A stretch of 64,000 bases of DNA from Pseudomonadota bacterium (GTDB taxonomy: Bacteria; Pseudomonadota; Alphaproteobacteria; Sphingomonadales; Sphingomonadaceae). Location of the stretch: NCBI GenBank assembly GCA_023457895.1, contig JAEXAY010000021.1:124001-188000 (forward strand), written 5' to 3'. Made by a program: the position numbers and the translations under genes. Positions 9,224-16,896 of this stretch are shown piece by piece; positions within the stretch are counted from its first letter, which is position 1; the number at the start of each line of letters is the position of its first letter. A model generated the notes under the pieces. It ran no database searches. It saw nothing but the letters and a program-made list of their open reading frames with translations, and was not told the origin of the DNA.

Positions 9224-10495
9224 TTATAGGTCGATCAAAAGCCGGGTCGGGTCCTCGATCGCTTCCTTGATGATCTTGAGCGCCGTCACCGCCTCGCGGC
9301 CGTCAATCAGGCGGTGGTCATAGCTCAGTGCCAGATACATCATCGGGCGCACCACGACTTCGCCGTTGCGGACCACCGGGCGGTCCTCGATGCGGTGGAG
9401 ACCAAGCACGGCCGACTGCGGCGGGTTGATGATCGGGGTCGACATCAGCGATCCGAACACGCCGCCATTGGAGATGGTGAAGGTGCCGCCCTTCATGTCT
9501 TCCATCGTGAGCGAACCGTCCTTGGCCTTCTTGCCGTAGGCTGCGATCGCCTTTTCGATGTCGGCAAAGCTCATGCTTTCGACATTGCGCACGACCGGCA
9601 CGACGAGGCCGTTCGGCGCGGACACCGCGACCGAGAGGTCGACATAGTCATGATAGACGATCTCGTCACCGACGATCTGCGCGTTGGCCGCCGGAATATC
9701 CTTCAAGGCAAGGCAGGCGGCCTTGGCGAAGAAGGACATGAAGCCGAGGCGCACGCCATGCTTCTTTTCGAACAGATCCTTGTATTTTTCACGCGCGCCC
9801 ATGACCTCGCTCATGTCCACATCGTTGAACGTGGTGAGGAGGGCGGCGGTGTTCTGCGCTTCCTTCAATCGCTTGGCGACGGTCTGACGCAGGCGGGTCA
9901 TCTTGACGCGCTCTTCGGCGCGGTTTCCGCCAGTTGCAGGCGCCGCACTTTCCGCCGGAGCGGGAGCGGCCGCGGCATCGGCCTTGGCGCTGCCATCCTT
10001 GGCCGCAGCGAGCACATCTTCTTTGGTGAGGCGGCCGTCCTTACCGGTACCCTTGACCTTGGTGGGGTCGATGCCATGTTCGAGCACCGCCCGACGCACC
10101 GCAGGCGACATGGTGAGATCACCGGCTTCAAAGGAATCGGATACCGTCTTGGCGGCGGCGGCGTCGAGCGCCTTTGGCTGCGCTTCGGATGCCTGCTCCT
10201 TGGCTTCGGTCGCCTGCGCTTCACGCGGCTTCACTTCCTCGTTCCCGGCCGGGGCAACGCTGTCCTCGATCGTCGCGATGACCGCGCCGACATTGACCGT
10301 GTCGCCTTCCTTGACGAGATGCTGGCCGATCACCCCGGAAACTGGCGACGGCACTTCCACCGCGACCTTGTCCGTTTCAAGGCTGGCGATCGGTTCATCG
10401 ACCTTAACGGCATCGCCGGGCTGCTTGAGCCATTCGCCTACGGTTGCTTCGGTAACGGATTCGCCCAGCGTGGGGACTTTGACTTCGGTTGCCAT
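9224..10495 (-). CDS. sucB: Dihydrolipoyllysine-residue succinyltransferase (E2 of 2-oxoglutarate dehydrogenase)
   Basis: The 423-residue E2 core of the 2-oxoglutarate dehydrogenase complex. Residues 1-75 form one lipoyl domain (VKVPTLGESVTEATVGEW, lipoylated Lys in LETDKVAVEVPSP). An Ala/Glu/Pro-rich linker follows, then the peripheral subunit-binding domain (MSPAVRRAVLEHGIDPTKVKG, then GKDGRLTKEDVLAA). A second Ala-rich linker leads to the catalytic domain from about residue 195, with ALSYDHRLIDGREAV containing the catalytic His/Asp. It begins 6 bp after the sucA stop, consistent with coupled expression. Confidence 0.97.
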   Translation of the reverse strand: MATEVKVPTLGESVTEATVGEWLKQPGDAVKVDEPIASLETDKVAVEVPSPVSGVIGQHLVKEGDTVNVGAVIATIEDSVAPAGNEEVKPREAQATEAKEQASEAQPKALDAAAAKTVSDSFEAGDLTMSPAVRRAVLEHGIDPTKVKGTGKDGRLTKEDVLAAAKDGSAKADAAAAPAPAESAAPATGGNRAEERVKMTRLRQTVAKRLKEAQNTAALLTTFNDVDMSEVMGAREKYKDLFEKKHGVRLGFMSFFAKAACLALKDIPAANAQIVGDEIVYHDYVDLSVAVSAPNGLVVPVVRNVESMSFADIEKAIAAYGKKAKDGSLTMEDMKGGTFTISNGGVFGSLMSTPIINPPQSAVLGLHRIEDRPVVRNGEVVVRPMMYLALSYDHRLIDGREAVTALKIIKEAIEDPTRLLIDL

Positions 10496-10501
10496 GATTT
10501 C

Positions 10502-13357
10502 TTATCCCTTCTTCTGGCGGCGAATTTCGGCGCGGACCGAAAGGCCAAGCGCGTCGGCGACGAGCGCGCCCTGTTCAGCCTGGTGACGGCTCATCAGGCC
10601 GGTGGCGGGCGATGCACTGGGCGCTCGTCCTGCATAACGGGCGCGCATGCCCTTGTGGCCCGCATCGGCAAGGCTGGCCTCGATTTCTGGCTCAACGAAG
10701 AACCAGGAACCATTGTTGCGCGGTTCCTCCTGCGCCCAGACGACGTCCTTGAGATGCTTCATCCGCTTGAGGCGGACCGTGAGCGGCTCGCCGGGGAACG
10801 GATAAATCTGTTCGACACGGATAATCTGGGTGTCGGTGACCCCGGCCGCGTCGCGTGCCTCGATGAGATCATAGGCAACCTTGCCCGAGCAGAGCACAAC
10901 CCTTTTCGTATCCTTGTCGTCCGGCGCAGACGGGTCGGACAGCAAGCGGCGGAAATGGGTGTCGCCGAGGAAATCCTCGCGCTGCGAGACCGCCATCTTG
11001 TGCCGCAGCAGCGACTTTGGCGTCATGATGATGAGCGGCTTGCGGAAAGGCCGCAGCATCTGGCGGCGCAGCACGTGGAAATAATTGGCCGGCGTCGTGA
11101 TATTGCACACCTGGATATTATCCTGGGCGCATAGCTGCAGAAAACGCTCGAGACGCGCCGAGCTGTGCTCCGGTCCCTGCCCTTCATAGCCGTGCGGCAA
11201 CAGCATGACGAGACCATTGGCGCGCAGCCACTTGGCCTCGCCCGACGCGACAAACTGGTCGATCATGATCTGCGCGCCATTGGCGAAATCGCCGAACTGC
11301 GCCTCCCACAGCACCAGTGCCTTCGGATCGGCCATGGCATAACCATATTCGAAACCGAGCACCCCATATTCGGAAAGGGGGCTGTCGAGCACCTCGAAAT
11401 GGCCGTGCGGCACGGTCGAGAGCGGTATATATTTATGCTCGTCGGTTTGATCGACCCATACGGCGTGGCGTTGCGAGAAGGTGCCGCGACCGGAATCCTG
11501 ACCGGACAAGCGCACGCCATACCCTTCGGACAGCAGCGAGCCGAACGCCAGTGCCTCACCGGTCGCCCAGTCGAATCCCACTCCGCCCTTGAACATCTCG
11601 CTCTTGGCCTCGATGATACGGGACAAGGTCTTGTGCGGCGTCAGCCCTTCCGGCACCGTCGTCAGCGTGCGGCCCAGGCTGTCAAACAGCTTGTCGGAAA
11701 TGCCGGTTTCCACGTTGCGGCGCGCCGTTTCGGGATCCACCGGCTTGTTGAAGCCTGACCAGCGGCCTGCAAACCAGTCCGCCTTGTTAGCCTTGTAATC
11801 CTTCGCGGCCTGGAATTCGCCCTCAAGTTTGTCGATGAAGTCGGATGTGGCCAGCTCGATCCAGCCCGCGTCAACCACGCCCTCGGTCGTGAGCCGTTCG
11901 CCATAGATGGTCGAGACACCGGGATGCTTGCGAATTGCGGCATACATCAGCGGCTGGGTGAAACTCGGCTCATCGCCCTCATTATGGCCGAAGCGGCGAT
12001 AGCACCACATGTCGATGACAATGTCGCGCTTGAACTTCTGGCGGAAATCGGTCGCGAGCTTGCACGCAAAGGTCACCGCTTCCGGATCATCGCCATTGAC
12101 GTGCAGGATCGGTGCCTGGACCCCCTTCGCCACGTCCGACGGATAGGGCGACGAGCGCGCGAATTGCGGGCTCGTGGTGAAGCCGATCTGGTTGTTGATG
12201 ACGAAGTGGATGCAACCTCCGGTATTATATCCGCGCACATCAGAAAAACCGAGGCATTCCCACACGATGCCCTGGCCCGCAAAGGCGGCGTCACCGTGAA
12301 TGAGGATCGGAAGCACCTGGCCATGCTTGGCCGATTCATGATCCTTCTTGTCCTCAGGGCCGATATCGTCGCGGAATACCTGCTGCGCGCGCGCCTTGCC
12401 AAGCACGACGGGGTTAACCGCCTCAAGGTGAGACGGGTTGGGAACCAGCGACATATGAACGTTGATGCCGTCAAACTCACGGTCGGTCGAGGTGCCGAGG
12501 TGGTATTTGACGTCACCTGATCCGCCGACATCGTCGGGGTTGGCCGATCCACCTGCAAATTCGTGGAAAATCACGCGATAGGGTTTGGCCATCACATTGG
12601 CGAGGGTGTTGAGGCGGCCGCGGTGCGCCATGCCGATAATGATCTCGCGCACGCCAGACTTGCCGCCATATTTGATCACCGCCTCGAGCGCGGGGATCAT
12701 CGATTCCCCGCCATCGAGACCGAAGCGCTTGGTCCCGACATATTTCTTGGCGAGGAATTTTTCATATTGTTCGGCCTCGATCACCTTGGTGAGGATCGCG
12801 CGCTTCCCCTCCTTGGTGAACTCGATATGCTTGTCGGCGCCTTCCATCCGTTCCTGAAGGAACTGGCGCTCGGCGACATCGGCGATGTGCATATATTCAA
12901 GGCCGACATTACCACAGTAATTGGCGCGGAGGATGGCAACGATCTCGCGCATCGTTCCGGACTGAAGCCCGAGCGTGCCGCCAAGATAGATTTTACGGTC
13001 CATGTCGGCTTCCGCAAAGCCGTGAAATTCGGGCGTCAGGTCGGCCGGAATATCATGCTTGGTAAGCCCCAGCGGATCGAGGTTGGCGAACAGGTGGCCG
13101 CGCACCCGGTAGGTGCGGATCAGCATCATGGCACGGATCGAATCGGCCGCCGCCGCTTCCACGCCAGCCGCATCAAGCGGCGCGCCCGTGCTCCTGGCAG
13201 CATCCTTGATCGCAGCTTTCAGTTCAAGCTGCATCCGCGTGGGGTCCATCGCCTCGTCACGCGCATCAAGCAGATCGAGCGGCCAGTTCTTTGGTGCCCA
13301 ACTGGGTCCCGCATCGGCCTCGGCAAAATCGGCGGCTGTAAGCCCTTCGTAATCCAT
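10502..13357 (-). CDS. sucA: 2-oxoglutarate dehydrogenase E1 component
   Basis: The thiamine-diphosphate E1 enzyme that decarboxylates 2-oxoglutarate and succinylates lipoyl-E2. Motifs: MLIRTYRVRGHLFANLDPLG, GMAHRGRLNTLANVMAKPYR, LIHGDAAFAGQGIVWECLGF (TPP binding), CYRRFGHNEGDEPSFTQPLM, and the transketolase-like C-terminal half with RGTFSQRHAVW and LLPHGYEGQGPEHSSAR. The frame opens at a TTG (13387). The ATG at 13357 has a GGAA six bases upstream and gives 951 residues, the usual length; 13363 is also possible. A double-palindrome repeat fills the gap to sucD. Confidence 0.96.
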   Translation of the reverse strand: MDYEGLTAADFAEADAGPSWAPKNWPLDLLDARDEAMDPTRMQLELKAAIKDAARSTGAPLDAAGVEAAAADSIRAMMLIRTYRVRGHLFANLDPLGLTKHDIPADLTPEFHGFAEADMDRKIYLGGTLGLQSGTMREIVAILRANYCGNVGLEYMHIADVAERQFLQERMEGADKHIEFTKEGKRAILTKVIEAEQYEKFLAKKYVGTKRFGLDGGESMIPALEAVIKYGGKSGVREIIIGMAHRGRLNTLANVMAKPYRVIFHEFAGGSANPDDVGGSGDVKYHLGTSTDREFDGINVHMSLVPNPSHLEAVNPVVLGKARAQQVFRDDIGPEDKKDHESAKHGQVLPILIHGDAAFAGQGIVWECLGFSDVRGYNTGGCIHFVINNQIGFTTSPQFARSSPYPSDVAKGVQAPILHVNGDDPEAVTFACKLATDFRQKFKRDIVIDMWCYRRFGHNEGDEPSFTQPLMYAAIRKHPGVSTIYGERLTTEGVVDAGWIELATSDFIDKLEGEFQAAKDYKANKADWFAGRWSGFNKPVDPETARRNVETGISDKLFDSLGRTLTTVPEGLTPHKTLSRIIEAKSEMFKGGVGFDWATGEALAFGSLLSEGYGVRLSGQDSGRGTFSQRHAVWVDQTDEHKYIPLSTVPHGHFEVLDSPLSEYGVLGFEYGYAMADPKALVLWEAQFGDFANGAQIMIDQFVASGEAKWLRANGLVMLLPHGYEGQGPEHSSARLERFLQLCAQDNIQVCNITTPANYFHVLRRQMLRPFRKPLIIMTPKSLLRHKMAVSQREDFLGDTHFRRLLSDPSAPDDKDTKRVVLCSGKVAYDLIEARDAAGVTDTQIIRVEQIYPFPGEPLTVRLKRMKHLKDVVWAQEEPRNNGSWFFVEPEIEASLADAGHKGMRARYAGRAPSASPATGLMSRHQAEQGALVADALGLSVRAEIRRQKKG

Positions 13358-13378
13358 GTTCATTTCCACATCATCGCA

Positions 13379-13450
13379 CCCCCGCAAAAGGCAGGGGCGC
13401 CAGAAAGGTTGGCGCTGTGCTGCATTGGGCCCCCGTTTTCGCAGGGGCGC
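13379..13450. repeat. Family A double-palindrome repeat, copy 1 (sucD-sucA spacer)
   Basis: Two GC-rich palindromes about 50 bp apart: a left arm of cccc-gcaaaaggca-gggg type and a right arm cccccgttttcgcagggg. The spacing and layout match the copies at 37817, 38975 and 39372, with diverged arm loops (AAAA/TTTT in place of TTCG). It occupies most of the 101-bp gap between the sucD stop and the sucA start, so it is transcribed within the operon and could form two hairpins there. Confidence 0.75.
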
Positions 13451-13458
13451 AAGGCAAG

Positions 13459-14343
13459 TTATCCCTTCAGCACTTCCACCAGCGTAGTGCCGAGTTCCGA
13501 CGGACTGTCCGCAACACGGATACCCGCTGCCTGCATCGCGGCAATTTTTGATTCTGCGTCGCCCTTGCCGCCCGAAACGATGGCGCCGGCATGGCCCATG
13601 CGGCGGCCCGGAGGCGCGGTGCGGCCCGCGATGAAGCCAACCATCGGCTTCTTGCGGCCCTTCTTGGCCTCGTCGATGAGGAACTGCGCAGTCTGTTCTT
13701 CGGCATCACCGCCGATTTCGCCGATCATGATAATCGACTTGGTCTCGTCGTCGGCAAGGAACAGTTCGAGTACGTCAATGAAGTTGGTGCCGTTGACCGG
13801 ATCGCCACCAATTCCGACGGCCGTGGTCTGGCCAAGACCTTCATTGGTGGTCTGGAACACCGCTTCATAGGTGAGCGTACCCGAACGCGACACGACACCG
13901 ACGCTGCCCTTCTTGAAGATCGAGCCGGGCATGATGCCGATCTTGCATTCGTCGGGCGTCAGCACCCCGGGGCAGTTGGGGCCGATCAGGCGCGACTTCG
14001 AGCCCGACAGCGCACGCTTGACCTTGACCATGTCGAGCACCGGGATGCCCTCGGTGATGGCAACGATCAGCGGGATTTCGGCATCGATCGCCTCAAGGAT
14101 CGAATCGGCGGCAAATGGCGGCGGAACGTAGATGACGCTGGCATCGGCTCCGGTGGCTTCCTTGGCTTCCGCCACGGTGTTGAACATCGGCAGCCCGATG
14201 TGGGTGGTGCCGCCCTTGCCTGGCGTCACGCCGCCGACCATCTGCGTGCCGTAAGCCAGCGCCTGCTCGGTATGAAAGGTGCCGGTGGCCCCCGTCATCC
14301 CCTGGGTGATAACCTTGGTATTTTTATTGACGAGAATGGACAT
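13459..14343 (-). CDS. sucD: Succinate-CoA ligase, alpha subunit
   Basis: SucD binds CoA and carries the phosphohistidine of succinyl-CoA synthetase. From the ATG at 14343 it starts MSILVNKNTKVITQGMTGAT and is 294 residues long, normal for the family. Visible motifs are GGVTPGKGGTTHIGLPMFNT, IVAITEGIPVLDM, LIGPNCPGVLTPDECKIGIM, SRSGTLTYEAVFQTT and the active-site region GHAGAIVSGGKG (phosphorylated His). Its start overlaps by one base the stop of an unrelated secreted-protein gene. The expected partner sucC (beta subunit), normally directly upstream, is not in this window. Confidence 0.96.
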   Translation of the reverse strand: MSILVNKNTKVITQGMTGATGTFHTEQALAYGTQMVGGVTPGKGGTTHIGLPMFNTVAEAKEATGADASVIYVPPPFAADSILEAIDAEIPLIVAITEGIPVLDMVKVKRALSGSKSRLIGPNCPGVLTPDECKIGIMPGSIFKKGSVGVVSRSGTLTYEAVFQTTNEGLGQTTAVGIGGDPVNGTNFIDVLELFLADDETKSIIMIGEIGGDAEEQTAQFLIDEAKKGRKKPMVGFIAGRTAPPGRRMGHAGAIVSGGKGDAESKIAAMQAAGIRVADSPSELGTTLVEVLKG

Positions 14344-14891
14344 TAACCCTTGCCTCCCTTGGCATATGCAACGACCACGCGCACAGACGGCGAGGCCTCG
14401 GTTCCGGTTGAATTCATTTCGATGGCGCGCTCCCCGGCAAGCCAAATGGGCGCACCGCTGCGCGAACGGACCGGTTTGACTCCCATTTCGCTCGACAGCG
14501 CATTGCCCGCAAGCGCGACATCGCTGGGGCTGGCGAGGTTCGCCATGACGATGCAGCCGCCACTCGCCGCATTACTGCGCGGCAGGACAATCAGCGCCTG
14601 ACTCCCGGCATGGCTATACATGCGGACCGGTGCCGTCACGGCTTTGCCGGACCGGGTCCTGACGGGCGCCGGTTTCCACCCGGCCTTCGCCAGATTGGCA
14701 GGCACAAGCCCATTGGCGCTGACGGCTGTGCTGCACGATTTGACTGCAGTGACAACATTGGCGGGCGAAGCGAGCTTTATCCGCGTCTTGGTTCCAGATC
14801 CCTTCGCCGGGGCGTTCTGGGCAACGGCGGGCACAGCAAGAGCGGCAGCCACGGCTACCGCTCCGGCAAGAAGACTTTGCAGCTTCATCAT
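14343..14891 (-). CDS. Secreted protein of unknown function
   Basis: 182 residues starting MMKLQSLLAGAVAVAAALA, with a clear signal peptide and probable cleavage after AVAQ (residue ~25). The mature part is rich in Ala, Ser and Val and has two cysteines (VKSCSTAV and GGCIVMANL) that could form a disulfide. I do not recognise a domain. It sits between mdh (42 bp) and sucD (1-base overlap), the position sucC usually holds, but it has no resemblance to SucC. Translational overlap with sucD suggests co-expression. Confidence 0.7.
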   Translation of the reverse strand: MMKLQSLLAGAVAVAAALAVPAVAQNAPAKGSGTKTRIKLASPANVVTAVKSCSTAVSANGLVPANLAKAGWKPAPVRTRSGKAVTAPVRMYSHAGSQALIVLPRSNAASGGCIVMANLASPSDVALAGNALSSEMGVKPVRSRSGAPIWLAGERAIEMNSTGTEASPSVRVVVAYAKGGKG

Positions 14892-14933
14892 GGAAAATCT
14901 CCTGACAAGCCCCCTGTTGCCCTGCCGCCTATA

Positions 14934-15896
14934 TTAGGCCAGCGAGCTGTCGATACCCTTACAAGCGACGAGCAGTTCCTTGACCGCGTCGACCGACACC
15001 TGGAAGTTCTGCTTGGCTTCGCCGTCAAGATCGATTTCGACCACTTCCTCCGCGCCATTGGCACCAATTACGGTAGGGACGCCGACATAAAGGCCATCAA
15101 GCCCATATTTACCGTCAACATAGACCGCACAGGGGAGAATGCGCTTCTGGTCGCCAAGATAGGCTTCGGCCATGGCGATGGCGCTGGTGGCGGGCGCATA
15201 ATAGGCCGAACCGGTCTTGAGCAGCGCGACAATCTCGCCGCCGCCCGAACGGGTGCGCGCGACGATCTCGTCGATCTTTTCCTTCGACGACTTGCCCATC
15301 TTGACGAGATCGTCGACCGGGATGCCCGAAACGGTGGTGTAGCTCGTTACCGGCACCATCGTGTCGCCGTGGCCGCCGAGGACGAACGCATTGACGTCCT
15401 TGACCGAGACGCCGAATTCCCATGCGAGGAAGGTTGCGAAGCGCGCCGAATCGAGCACGCCCGCCATGCCGACAACCTTGTTGTGCGGCAGGCCCGAAAA
15501 TTCGCGCAGCGCCCACACCATCGCGTCGAGCGGGTTGGTGATGCAGATGACGAACGCTTCGGGCGCATATTTCTTGATGCCTTCGCCGACCGACTTCATC
15601 ACGCCGAGGTTGATGCCAAGCAGGTCATCGCGGCTCATGCCGGGCTTGCGCGGCACGCCGGCGGTGACGATGATGACATCCGCGCCCGCGATATCGGCAT
15701 AATCGTTGGTGCCCTTGATGTTCGCGTCAAAGCCTTCGATCGGCCCGCACTGCGCGAGGTCGAGCGCCTTGCCCTGCGGCATGCCTTCAGCAATGTCGAA
15801 CAGGACGATATCGCCCATTTCCTTCTTCGCCGCGAGGTGAGCGAGCGTACCGCCGATCATGCCGGCGCCGATAAGGGCAATTTTCTTGCGAGCCAT
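14934..15896 (-). CDS. mdh: Malate dehydrogenase
   Basis: NAD-dependent malate dehydrogenase of the LDH-like type found in alphaproteobacteria; oxidises malate to oxaloacetate. 320 residues. The Rossmann loop is ALIGAGMIGGTLAHLAA and the NAD-selecting Asp follows in DIVLFDIAEGMPQGKALDL. Substrate and catalytic residues are visible in TAGVPRKPGMSRDDLLGIN, ITNPLDAMVWALREFSG, VLDSARFATFLAWEFGVS and LGGHGDTMVPV (catalytic His). It is the first gene of the minus-strand suc operon. Confidence 0.97.
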   Translation of the reverse strand: MARKKIALIGAGMIGGTLAHLAAKKEMGDIVLFDIAEGMPQGKALDLAQCGPIEGFDANIKGTNDYADIAGADVIIVTAGVPRKPGMSRDDLLGINLGVMKSVGEGIKKYAPEAFVICITNPLDAMVWALREFSGLPHNKVVGMAGVLDSARFATFLAWEFGVSVKDVNAFVLGGHGDTMVPVTSYTTVSGIPVDDLVKMGKSSKEKIDEIVARTRSGGGEIVALLKTGSAYYAPATSAIAMAEAYLGDQKRILPCAVYVDGKYGLDGLYVGVPTVIGANGAEEVVEIDLDGEAKQNFQVSVDAVKELLVACKGIDSSLA

Positions 15897-16202
15897 CTAT
15901 GAGCCTCCTTTTAGCGCGCGCGTACCGCAGATGCCGGGGCTTCTATCACCCCGCCGGACCGCATTACTGCACCCCGGGGCCGCGTGAAAAACGAATCCTC
16001 GGATGCGCAGGTCCGCGCACCGTCGCCCAGCGCATAGGCCGATCATGCGCGAGTTTCAACTTAAACAAAAGGCTAAGTAAAAACTATTTATGCAATTAAT
16101 TCGCAATATCTATAAAGTCATTTAGTGTTCCGTCGCAAAGCTGGGTCGGGACCATGACATCTGACCCTGTCCGGGATTGATAGCACGCCGCCGCCTCGCC
16201 GA

Positions 16203-16225
16203 TTTTACATTAGCTCTTTGTAAAA
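16203..16225. promoter_or_regulatory. 7-9-7 inverted repeat upstream of the RcnB-like gene
   Basis: TTTTACA at 16203-16209 and its exact complement TGTAAAA at 16219-16225 are separated by 9 nt. The symmetry and AT-rich arms resemble a repressor operator, and TTTACA could double as a -35 box. The site is about 100 bp before the start at 16324. The regulator is unknown. Confidence 0.4.
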
Positions 16226-16235
16226 GCTGATCTTT

Positions 16236-16308
16236 ATGAACCGGCCGTTATTTCCTGTTCATGCAACCACAGCCATGAGGCCGCGTTACCGGTTCATCAT
16301 CGAACAGG
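16236..16308 (+). promoter_or_regulatory. Leader with two interleaved inverted repeats
   Basis: ATGAACCGG (16236-16244) is the exact complement of CCGGTTCAT (16289-16297), and CCTGTTC (16254-16260) is the exact complement of GAACAGG (16302-16308). The order arm1-arm2-arm1'-arm2' means the two stems would form a pseudoknot or two mutually exclusive hairpins. The last arm abuts the probable ribosome-binding AGGAGA at 16310-16315, so pairing could control access to the start at 16324. This is an inference from complementarity only. Confidence 0.35.
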
Positions 16309-16323
16309 TCAGGAGAAGTTGCG

Positions 16324-16836
16324 ATGAAGAAGCTTATGATGATTGCAGCGCTCGGCGCGCTGGCCGTGACAAGCCCGGCACTGGCGCAGGGCAAGGGTAA
16401 CGGCCACGGCAAGGGCAATGCAGCCCACGCCCAGAAAGGCAATGGCAACGGAAAGGCCAAGGCCCGCAATGTCCGTTACGACCGCGACCGCGCCGAACAC
16501 CGCGACACCCGTCGCTGGGATTCCACGCGCGTCCGTTACGGCGATGGCCGCGGTTACTGGTATGATGGCGGTTATTATCGTGATGGCCGCTATTACGGCG
16601 TCAACTGCCCCCCGGGTCTCGCCAAGAAAAACAACGGCTGCCTGCCGCCGGGCCAGGCCAAGAAGGCCGCGTGGAATGTTGGACAGCGCCTGCCGCGCCA
16701 ATATTGGGATGACTATGTGCCGCGGCAGTACCGCAACTATTATGATAACGGCACCTACCGCTATTATGACGGTTATGTCTATCGCGTCGACCCGACCACT
16801 TATATGATCCGCGAAGTGTTACGCGCGGTCTTTTAA
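16324..16836 (+). CDS. RcnB-family periplasmic protein
   Basis: 170 residues with a Sec signal peptide (MKKLMMIAALGALAVTSPAL, cleavage after ALAQ). A low-complexity segment follows, of Gly, Asn, Lys and His (residues ~23-48), then an Arg/Asp/Tyr-rich part. The family signature is CPPGLAKKNNGCLPPGQAKK followed by GQRLP and a Tyr-rich RYYDGYVYRVDPTTYMI. RcnB of E. coli is a periplasmic protein linked to nickel/cobalt homeostasis; for the many sphingomonad homologues the metal link is unproven. An AGGAGA lies 8 nt before the ATG. The gene is monocistronic and ends in a strong terminator. Confidence 0.85.
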   Translation: MKKLMMIAALGALAVTSPALAQGKGNGHGKGNAAHAQKGNGNGKAKARNVRYDRDRAEHRDTRRWDSTRVRYGDGRGYWYDGGYYRDGRYYGVNCPPGLAKKNNGCLPPGQAKKAAWNVGQRLPRQYWDDYVPRQYRNYYDNGTYRYYDGYVYRVDPTTYMIREVLRAVF

Positions 16837-16865
16837 GGGGCTGATCGCATCCATAGGCGACGATG

Positions 16866-16893
16866 GAGGCTCCGGGCAACCGGGGCCTCTTTT
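16866..16893 (+). terminator. Rho-independent terminator of the RcnB-like gene
   Basis: A 10-bp stem gaggctccgg / ccggggcctc with one G-U pair and a GCAA tetraloop, followed by TTTT. It lies 30 bp after the stop at 16836 and just before the end of convergent zapE. Confidence 0.85.
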
Positions 16894-16896
16894 CGT

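Larger units (their letters stand above)
15897..16323. other. 427-bp intergenic region between divergent mdh and the RcnB-like gene
   Basis: No gene is seen. The half near mdh is GC-rich. About 16065-16130 is strikingly AT-rich (runs such as gcaattaattcgcaatatct) and is probably the promoter zone for one or both divergent genes. The half near 16324 holds two sets of inverted repeats, described separately. Confidence 0.6.

Noticed and set aside
14343..14891. Remnant of sucC
   Set aside because: The frame is a complete signal-peptide protein with no ATP-grasp motifs, so it is an unrelated gene rather than a decayed sucC.
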